Of a stretch of 64,000 nucleotides of DNA, positions 49,201-59,684 are shown piece by piece. The notes under the pieces are model-generated. The model had not been told where the DNA came from. It did not search any database and saw only the letters and a program-made list of their open reading frames with translations. The stretch's first letter is position 1. Each line of letters opens with the position of its first letter. The position numbers and the translations under genes are program-made. Source of the DNA: Plecoglossus altivelis (taxonomy: Eukaryota; Chordata; Actinopteri; Osmeriformes; Plecoglossidae); assembly GCA_036571765.1 (NCBI GenBank), contig BROE01000007.1, positions 1,785,158 through 1,849,157 of the forward strand, in the 5' to 3' direction.

Positions 49201-50158
49201 CCCCCCCCTTCCCACCTCCGTCCATGCTCGCTGTTCCCTGGCTGGTGGAAAGACTGCTCCCTGCCTTGTCAGAGATTAATCCCCCCCTCTGCTTTGTTTA
49301 TCCTGCTGTGGTCTTTTTATTTTTTATTTTTTTACTTTGTGCCTTTTTGTATCACAGCATGTAACCACTGAGCTCATCTCCCTGGCCCATTGTTGCTGCT
49401 GCGGTCTGTCTCCCACTGGATTCGGGTAGATTCACCAGGGCCCTCCCTCATTGTTCACAGGATGAAAATAAAAATGTAAACAAAACAACAAACGCTGAAC
49501 AACAACAAAAATCCAAGACTGAAGTGAAACCGGCAGGTGGTGGAAGGGATTTGAGTACACTTAAAGGAGCTCTCCTCCTGGAAATCTGCGAGCCAGTGAT
49601 TGGTTAGAGACTGGACTGAGTTCACAAATGACAGCCGATCTTGTAGAATGATCCATGGTCACAAATGTTCTCCGCCCTGCACGCCCATCTGTGTTTAGCA
49701 AGACGCCACAGACAGGTTTGTGTTGTTGTTCTTGTGTATTTTCATTTCACTTTAGTTTCCAAGCATTTGTATCGATGGTTGTCTCATCTCCAGATGTTTC
49801 AGTTTGGTAAACCGCCCATTTTTGCACCCTGGATCTGTTTTCTGTCTGCTGTTGCATTTTGCATGTTTGTGTCTTGTTTCCGATAGTGTTCGTAAGTGTT
49901 AATTAAGTTATCGTGTTGGGTACATCCACCTAGGTATAACCCTGCCCCTGTGGTTTGTGTGTGATTGTACGGTGCTGGGCCTGTGTAATCAACTGAGAAG
50001 AGTTGACCAAGTGTGTGAATGTGCATCTGAAGTCAACAAAAGCCCACTAAGAGCCTACTTCTGCCTGTCAGTCTGCTCAGAGCACAGACAATGGATCTAA
50101 TAGCTACTGTCTTGGCTGGCCTAACACAGAATGATGAGTGTGATAGAAGCCAGTCTCT

Positions 50159-50194
<36 letters not shown>

Positions 50195-53100
50195 GGTAGG
50201 TGTGTGTATGTATATTTGTAGCTACGTAATATCGCTGTGTGTGTGTGTGTGTGGAACGAGATTTGGGGTGGCTACTATTCTCTGCAGGGATGCACTGAAT
50301 TCAACAGTTTTGGGCCGAAAAACCGCACGTAATGAAACGCGTGACCGAAGGCTGCCGAATTCATCGCAAGTCATTTGCGTTGTGTTGTTGTTGTTGTTGT
50401 TTTTCTAGAAACAGAAATTTTAGGTTAGGCTACCCCTCCATTTGCATTCACTCAGTCATTCATTTATTTATTTATTCTATGTGTTGACCATGTGGGCTCT
50501 TCCGTATCATTTAAGGGTCCATTTGTTTGAGAAGATAAACTTCCATCCATCCATCCATCCATTTTCTTCCGCTTATCCGCTGGCCGAGGGTTTGGTCGGG
50601 GCAGCAGTCTGAGCAGGGGGCCCAGACTTCCTTCTCCACACACAACACCTCCAGCTCCTCCGGGGAAAGCCGAGAGACATAGTCCCTACAGCATGACCTG
50701 GGTCTTCCCCAGGGCCACCATCCAGTGGGACATGCCCGGAACAACTCCCAACGGAGGTGTCCAGGAGGCATCCGAAACAGATGCCCGAGCCACCTCAGCT
50801 GCTCCTCCTCGACGGGGAAGGCAGCACGGCGCTCTACTCAGCTCCGCGCCGTTGTGACCAGCTTCCTCACCTTATCTTTAAGGGAGCGCCCAGCCACCTT
50901 GTGGAGGAAACTCATTTCGAGTGCTTGTATCCGCGATCTCATCCTTTCAGTCATTACCCAGAGCTTATGACCATAGGTGTGAGTAGGAACGTAGATAGAC
51001 GGGTAAATTGAGAGCTTTGCCTTCCGGCTCAGCCCCTTCTTCACCACGACGGACCGGTACAGAGAGCGCATCACTGCAGCCGCCGCACCGATCCGCCTGT
51101 CAATCTCACGTTCCGTCCTTCCCTCACTAGTGAACAAGACCCCGAGATACTTTAACTCCTCCACTTAAGCAAGGACTCCACACCCACCCGAACCAGCAAG
51201 CCACCTTTTTCCAGTCAAGAACCATGGCCTCAGATTCAGGGGTGCTGATTCCCATCCTGGCAGCTTCACACTCGGCTGCAAACCGCTCTAGTGTATGCTG
51301 CAGGTCGTGGTCCGATGAGCCTTCAGGACAACATCATCTGCGATTAGCAGAGATGAAATCCTGTTCCCCCCGAACCAGACACCCTCCGGCCCCTGCGCTG
51401 ACAGAAGGCTCCGCCAGACGTTCCCAACAGACCCTCACGATACGCTTGGGCCTGCCAGGTCTGTCCGACTTCCTCCTCCACCAGCGGATCCAGCTCACGA
51501 CCAGGTGGTGATCGGTTGACAGCTCCGCCCCTCTCTTTACCCGAGTGTCCGAGACACGTGGCCGGAGGTCAGAGGACACGACAACAAAGTCGATCATCGA
51601 CCTTCGGCCTAGAGTGCCCTGGTGCTACGTGCACTGATGGACACCCTTGTGCTCGAACATGGTGTTCGTTATGGACAAACTGTAACTAGCACAGAAGTCC
51701 AACAACAAAACACCGCTCGGGTTCAGATCGGGGGGACCGTTCCTCCCAATCACACCTCTCCAGGTGTCACTGTCGTCACCCACATGGGCGTTGAAGTCCC
51801 CCAGCAGAACAATGGAGTCCCCGGTCGGTGCACTATCCAGTACCCCTCCCAGGGACCCCAAGAAGGCCGGGTACTCTGCACTGCTGTTCGGCCCATAGGC
51901 CGATACAACAGTGAGAGACCTGTCCCCGGCTTGAAGGCGCAGGGACACGACCCTCTCGTCTACCGGGGTAAACCCCAACACGTGGCGGCTGAGCCATGGG
52001 GCTATGAGCAAGCCCACGCCAGCCCGCCGCCTCTCCCCGCGAGCAACGCCAGAGAAATGTAGAGTCCAGCCTCTCTCGAGGATAATGGACCCAGAACCCA
52101 GGCTGTGCGTGGAGGTGAGGCCGACTATATCTAGCCGGTAACGCTCTACCTCCCGCACAAGCTCGGGCTCCTTTCCTGCCAGCGAGGTGACATTCCATGT
52201 CCCCAGCGCTAGAGACCGTGTGCATGGCCTCGGTCGTCCAGGCACCTGCCCCTGACCGCCGCCCAAAACACACTGCACCGGCCCCCTACGGTCCTTCCTG
52301 TGGGTGGTGGGCCTGCCGGAAGGTGATCCCACGTCGCCTTTTCGGGCTATACCCGGCCGGGTCCCATGGGCAAAGACCCGGCCACCAGGTGCTCGCCTGC
52401 GAGCACCCACCCCAGGCCTGGCTCCAGGTTGGGGCCCCGGTAACGCCACTCCGGGCGACGTAATGATTCTCCTTGGTTTTGTCATCATAGGGGTTTTTGT
52501 TGAACCGCACTTAGTCTGGCTAGTCACCTAGGACCAGTTTGCCGTGGGAAACCCTACCAGGGGCTTATTGCCCCCGACAACATAGCTCCTGGGATCATTC
52601 AAGCACTCAAACCCCTCCACCACGTTAAGGTGGCGGTTCAAGGAGGGGGAAGATAAACTTGTGCAGGTTAATTCATACAAATGACACATTTTAATATTTA
52701 TTTAAATGTTAGTATGATATTGTATACAAGTTTAATTATTCCATAAGTAACTAGTTGCTTACACAATACAGTTGTTAATAATGTCACTGCCAATTGATAT
52801 TATTTCTCAATCCTAGTGCTGCCTTCGGGTCACTGTGACCCACCATCATGGTACAAAAGGTGAATTACAATGACCTTATGGCAGCACAAGGCTTAACCAT
52901 CATTCAAACAAGATCGTTTGAGTGGAGAATTTTTTTAAAACTTGCAATGATTGTTATCTGGTTTCCTCTCCATGAAGTAGTTGCATCCAATTTTTTAAGT
53001 CTTGATAATTTTGGATATTATTAATATTGGCATCTGCTGTCGTCTGAAGTCAGTGAAATGTGTTGTCTTCACACAAGCGCAAAATCTCAGGTTTTGGCAT

Positions 53101-53772
53101 AGATGGTGATCCAAATGAACTATGCTACATAAGATGAGACAGTACCGGCTGTCTAAAGAAATGCGTTTTCACCATGCCACAACATTGCATCACTTTGGAA
53201 ATAAGTTTTGGAAATAATAAATAAGTTCCTCTGGGCGGGAGTTTGAGGGCATTGTGGGAGGGTAAGTGAGCGAGACAGAGAGAAAGGGAGAGAGGGGAGG
53301 GGGGTTACCGACAGGTCTACTGTAGATGGAAGATTGACTTAGAGAGGTAGGGTGGCTGGGTACCTGTAGAGAGAAGACCTTAAACAATGACTTCTTTCAG
53401 TTTAGTAAACCTCCAGCGATAGATCCTTGAGTGCTTTCCCTCCACACACACAGCTGTCTCATTACTCCCTACACACACACACACACACACACACACGCAC
53501 CTCTGTCACCAGGGCCACTTATCACACTGTCTCCCTTGTTATGCTATGCTTTGCCTCCTCTTTGGTTTGCAGTAGTGTGTGTGTGTGTGTTTTGTGGCAG
53601 GTCTTCTAAGAGTTCACAGCAGCTGGGATAAGGGGCCCATCATGCCTGTGTGTGGCTCCATGCTGTTAAGCAGTGACAGCAGGAGACAGCACCAGTGTGC
53701 CACTGTCCAGTAACAGCACTTTGGCCTGACCCTGAGAGAGAGGGGCTGTTGTTGCAGATATCCAGCTGTGGT

Positions 53773-53807
<35 letters not shown>

Positions 53808-56800
53808 AGGGGGGGGGGGTACTGTGTATCTGTGTATTAGACAGCTGAAAGCTAAAGTAGAGAGGAGTCTAGGTGGCTTCCATTGTGCATTGCAGGGAGC
53901 ATAAACCAAACATGGAGCTTTGTTTGTTGTGGGTGACGGATGGAAAGAGTGACCGACAGCTTTATGAACCCCCCCCCCCAAAAAAACAAAAAAACAATTT
54001 ATGATTTATAAAAGAAAACATCTGCCAGCAATGATATTTGTTGTTGCATCGTTGATATGTATAACAAGTTTGCGTTTTATAAGCATAAATTGTTCGTGGT
54101 ACAGATCCGCACACACACTTGCATGCTTGCCTTTCAGCTCTTGTTCATTTCCAGCCCTCTCATTGGCTCCTCTCCCTCTCATTGGTTCATCTCCCCTCTC
54201 ATTGGTTTCTCTCCTCTCTCCCTCCAGCCATTTATAACTACGATGCCCGCGGTGACGAGGAGCTGTCCTTACAGATCGGAGACACTGTCCACATCCTGGA
54301 GACGTACGAAGGTGAGAGCAATGGCATGTGGTGTCCATGACAACAGGCCCACCGTGCCTCCTTGTCCCCCCTCGCGCCACCTGGAGAGGCAAGCAGGGTT
54401 TAGTATACGATCATGAAACACCTCCGATAATTCGATATAATCCGATATGATCGGATGTTATCGTAAGCGTGTGTTGCATTGTCGTGCTTAACCATCTGCC
54501 CCCCCCCCTCAAACCCCCCTTCAGTTCTGTTATACTTGAGCACAACAAATTGATTCCCCATAGAAAGATCGCCTCCTCTTTATTTTGTACAACAGCAATA
54601 CAAAAGCTTATTGGGAAATGCTGCTTGAGTGTTTGTCTTCTGTCTCCATTCTTCCTTGTTCTCTAGGCTGGTATCGAGGCCACAGACTGAGAAGAAAGTC
54701 CAAGAAAGTGAGTTGGTACCTGCATTACATTGGTTAAATGCTCTTAGTTTTTTTTCTAAAACACCTTCGTGCCTACTGTGTAACTGCAGCTATGATGTGA
54801 GCATGATCTATGGGAACAGGGATGTGGAATCCCGATGTACGACGTGTATGTTCTGCTAATTGGTGCTCCAGTGATGACTGTTTTAATCAGATACATTGTC
54901 CGACCCTTAACAGTAGAACGAGAGAGATTTTTTCGCTTGGTCATGCTAACACATTCCCATACATTCCATCTTGTGTAAGGTTAAGGTTTCTGTTCCTGTA
55001 TGCTTCCAGTTCCCAGCTGATGGTCATTGTCTCAAGCAGGGCTGCCATCTTGTTTAGCTCTCTGTGTTCGCTGTCTCTCCTGCAGGGCATCTTTCCTGCC
55101 TGCTTCATTCACCTAAAGGAGGCCACAATTGAGGGCAATGGGTCAGTACATCTGTTCCTTTACCTCTTGACTCATTCTGGATTCTTAAAGGTTTTCTATT
55201 GTCGTCTTTTATGACACACTGAGTGTTTGTCACCTGCTCTGGGGTATCTCAGGTTGGAACGTATTCATGAAACAATAAAACAGGTTTCTCGTGAATTGAT
55301 TTGCTGTCCTTGCAGAAAGGAAAGACCGATAAAGTCACTCACCCTTGTGCTGTACTTGACTCACACTAAACACACGGATCGTCTGTAAATTTAACTGTGT
55401 TCGAAGAGTGGCCGATTGCTTGTGGAGTTTATAACTAATTAGAATTTAAATTGGAAGCAGCCAGTATTCTGCTTTTATAAAGGAATCAGTGGTGGTGTAG
55501 CCTGAGCCTGTGCAATATCTCATTCAGTCAAGGACGGCTCACACACGCCTCATCGCTCTCCAGTTTGGTACAGTTTCGTCTCTCAAATAGAGTACCGATG
55601 CAAATCTTAGGAGAGCTCTATAGTGACAATAATATGAATTTGTAATTACAATCCAGCAGTTGTACCCTGACTCGTCGAGCCAAGTTGAAGAGTGCGAGCA
55701 CAGCTCTGCCTGAAGTGTAATGTGTTTTCTTTGGTAACTGCGGCTTATACTGCGTGTGTTGATGTGTGTATTGACGTGTGTGCGACCGGCCCTTGGCAGG
55801 CAAAAGGAGACAGTCATCCCCACTGAGCTGCCCCTGGTCCAGGAGGTCACCACCACCCTGCGAGAGTGGGCCTCCATATGGAGGGACCTCTACGTAGTGA
55901 GTACACACACACACACACCTGCACTCATACGCACGCACACACACACCTGCACTCATACACACATCTGCACTCATACGCACACACACACACCTGCACTCAT
56001 ACTCACACACACACACACACCTGCACTCATACACATCTGCACTCATACGCACACAAGCACACACACACTTGCACTCATATGCACACACAAACACACACAC
56101 CTGCACTCATACACACACGCACCTGTGTACACACACCCACTCTCTCTATGCACCTCGCATAAATATCTCACGTACACCAGTTGACACACACACACACACA
56201 CAAACACTGACACATGCTAGTTAACCCAGTTGGTCAACAGTTGGCTAACAGTTGTGGTTGGTGTCCTTATTCCAAAGCATGTGAATAAGCTCTTTATTAT
56301 TCAGTGTGCTGAGCTCCATTTGAGGAAGAATGAATATGTGACAGTGGGGGATACTCAAGAAAATGACTGTGAGGAAAGAGTAGAGAGAAAATGTTTGGTC
56401 GTGTGACTTGAATTTCCATCATCTGCTTTTGTGCCTTGGTTCCGCAGGGGGACAAGAGAGAGATGTTTAACTCGGTCCGGGACATGATCTATGACCTCAT
56501 CGAGTGGCGCTCGCAGATCCTGTCGGGCACCCTCCCCCAGGATGAGCTGACGGAGCTCAAGCAGAGAGTCACCTCCAAGATCGACTACGGAAACAAGTGA
56601 GGGACAAACCCCCCCGCCGCCCTCCTCCAGGTCAAGCCGCCAATGGCCACGGCTGAGACAGGAGGCGAGACTCGGCTCAACCAATGGAAACGCTGGGGTA
56701 GATAAAGGATAGAGCTCGCTCAGGCCTCCCTGTGCCCCAGCAGAGATGCCGGGCTTGTGGCAGCCCAGGAAAAGAGAGGACTTGATTAGGTTCTGAGGGT

Positions 56801-58597
56801 GCTGACAGGAGAGCTCTGGCAGCCGTTGTGGCGGGGAGCGCACGGTGACGCGAGGTGTCGGAGCAGGCGCCTCGGAGAATCGCACCTTGCTGTGATTTCC
56901 TCATCTGGAAAACTGCAGATTGAGAAGAGAATCTTAGTGTGAGAGGGAGGGAGGATCGCCAAGGGCTGTAGTGAGAATGGGGAAGAGATAGAAGCCATAG
57001 GGCTCAAGGGAGAGAGGGAGAGAGACAGAGAGAGAGGAGGATGTTGAGGAAAGAGAGAGCTCTAGGGATAAAGTGAGAGAGACAAAGAGAGAGGAAGATG
57101 CTGAAGAAAGAGAGCTCTTGGGATAGAGAGCTCAGATGGTGTTCTTGTAAAGACAGGTTCTCAGCTTCCGCCAGAGTTAGTAAGGACACTAGTATATCCG
57201 TGGTATCAGTCATATATATCCAGTCACTGGAGGAAAGATACACACAGGTAGTTTGTCAGGCTGTCCTTAGAAAAAATTTAAATGTGTCTGTCAGAGGGAA
57301 TGCATAAGATTGACAAACCACACCAGATGATGAAGCGAGTTTAAATAACCCCATGAAGCATTAAGGGTTTACTGTTTTACCGTGTAGGGTAAAAAAGTGG
57401 ACAACTAGGTAACACCGAATGTCTGACTGTTGTCTGTTGCTCTTTCTTACTCTGTTCCTCCACAGAAACATTATAGTTGGTCTAGTTACAGAATGTCAGC
57501 CGCTACATGTCTCTCTCTCCCAGGGTTCGAATTACAAAGTGGCTTTCGGGGAGTCTTATTTTCCGATCCTCCCTGACTGACTTTAACGCTTTTGGTGCAT
57601 GTAAGGGCATTTAAAACAATAGGTTTACAGTAAACCTATTGTTTTCTTTGTAAACCGTTTACTTTAAAATGCAAGCGTCAGTCAGTGTTGTCAGTGTTAC
57701 TAACTTTAATATCATCATTTATTTCAGGAACCTTAATGTACCGAAAATCAAAATCTATATGCGACACAAAAAATGAACAGTGTTTTAGAGCTCCCCCTAA
57801 ATGTCTCAAAGTAGGCTTTCAGGGGAACCCAGGTCCTTTTCAAGGGAACCAAGCTCCCCTTAGCTCCCCCGAAATTCGAACCCTGCTCTCTCCCTCTCTC
57901 TTATGATCCACCATCCTTCTCCCTTTGCCTCCCTCAATATCTCTGCCAAAGGTGCATCGTCTGATTATCGTCTTGTGTGTAACAGGTACCTGGACCTGGA
58001 CCTGGTGGTGCGAGACAAGGACGGTAACATCCTGGACCCAGAGCTGACCAGCACCATTAGCCTGTTCCGGGCCCACGAAGCAGCGTCGAGGCAGATCGAG
58101 GAGAGGATCCAGGAGGAGAGGGTACTTAGGCTCCTCAGCTGGACACAGACGGAAGGGGGGGAGGGGGGGGGAGAGGGGTGGGGTGCAGGAGGGTGTGGAA
58201 GAGTAGAGGGGGTGAGGAAGGGTGTGGAAGAGGTAGAAGTGGAGAGAGCTGGAAAGGGAGTGAAAGGTAGAGGCAGAGACAAGGAGGCAGGGAGCTTGAG
58301 CTTGGGTGAAAAAGAGGTGGAGAGAGCAAGGGTGAGAGAGAGATGGCGCTAGAAAGAGAGAGGGAGAGAGTGGTAGAAAGGGTGGGTGGGAGGGGAAGAG
58401 ACAGAGAAAGGGGGAGAGTGGAGATCTGAGTGGGCTCATATCACGAAGTGCAAAGCAATGACGTGTACAGACTACAGGTCTTCATAGTGTTATACTTGCA
58501 ATGCTTATACAATGGTGTGATGGTCAATTCTGTTTGTAATGAGACAGATCCCCTTCTCTCACCTCCAACGGATGCTTGGCCCTGAACAGCAGCATCT

Positions 58598-58654
<57 letters not shown>

Positions 58655-59614
58655 GGGTTGGGGTTCTGGCAGCTGAGACAGAGAGAGGGAGCCGAGCCTC
58701 GTCTGCCTGTAGTAGACACACACACACTTAAACTCTCAGAAGAAAAATGGCTTACCTAGGCAACAGAGAAAAGGGATAACATTCAAGTACCTCTGTCTTA
58801 ACCTCCCCAGGTCCCTGGCCCAGCGTGCTGATTTTCAGCTGTTCAGGTAGCAGGGCTCTGGAACGCAGCTCCCCTTTCTGCTACGCACTCCCATTACGTG
58901 ACCTTTTTATCCCCCCCTCTCTCTGCATATGGATGGGCAATTTGAAATTCTCTCAGGTCACCTGCTAGGAATACTAATTTGGGTTTTCGGCTGCCAGTTA
59001 CCCAGGGCCAACACATACTCTCTTGTATGCATACGTAAATACACACGCGCAGTTCATAGACTGTTCAGACGGATGATAAAACCGCACGCCTCGCAACCAA
59101 TGCGCGTGTTGCCGGGGACGCCCTCCTGTCTGGTCCTCTTTTGTACAGGCGCGTCATTTTGTACGTTGACATGCGTATTCATTTTAATATACCTCGCCCA
59201 TATCTCACACCAGCATCACCCTTTCACTCCTTGAACAGATTGCTTCGTAAAGCCTGATAAATCCTTCGCAAATTTATACACACGTCAAATTGTCACAGAG
59301 CCCACGCTTGCCCCTCATCCTGACGGACTATAAATAACCCCTGTGCTCGTCAACGTGTCCTCTGCATCAGGACACGGAGAGGGTTTCTATTTGCTTGTTT
59401 GGTCCCCTCCCCGCTCGGTGGGGTCCCCAGGGTCGGCCGCAGTCGCAGCAGTTGAAGCACATCATTTAATGATGCGCAGCCTTTATAATAAGAAGAACTA
59501 CTAACACAGGGATCAATGTGAAGGCCTTGGGCCCCTTCAGTGTGATCCAATAGAGATATTGTGTCTCAAGCCACTGAAAGATATAAGCCTGTTAGTTTAC
59601 CGTATAGAGACTGA

Positions 59615-59684
<70 letters not shown>

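Larger units (their letters stand above)
52661..54227. other. dock1 intron 1, right part
   Basis: AT-rich intron with a fold-back repeat (52811-52894), CA/GT microsatellites at 53469-53498 and 53777-53806, and a C9/A-rich run near 53970-53998. No exon was supported until exon 2. Confidence 0.65.

Noticed and set aside
51622..52531. Plus-strand open frames across the LINE
   Set aside because: The minus strand encodes recognisable endonuclease motifs and the GGAT tail fixes the orientation.
55898..56120. Resemblance of regularly spaced repeats to a CRISPR array
   Set aside because: The units are adjacent CA-rich tandem copies without unique spacers, in an animal intron.
55756..56184. Thr-His-rich plus-strand frame running out of dock1 exon 5
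   Set aside because: After the donor at 55896 it only reads the CA-rich minisatellite.
57840..58439. 199-codon minus-strand open frame over exon 7 and intron 7
   Set aside because: It is low-complexity Pro/Ser/Leu sequence from the purine-rich tract and from the reverse strand of exon 7.
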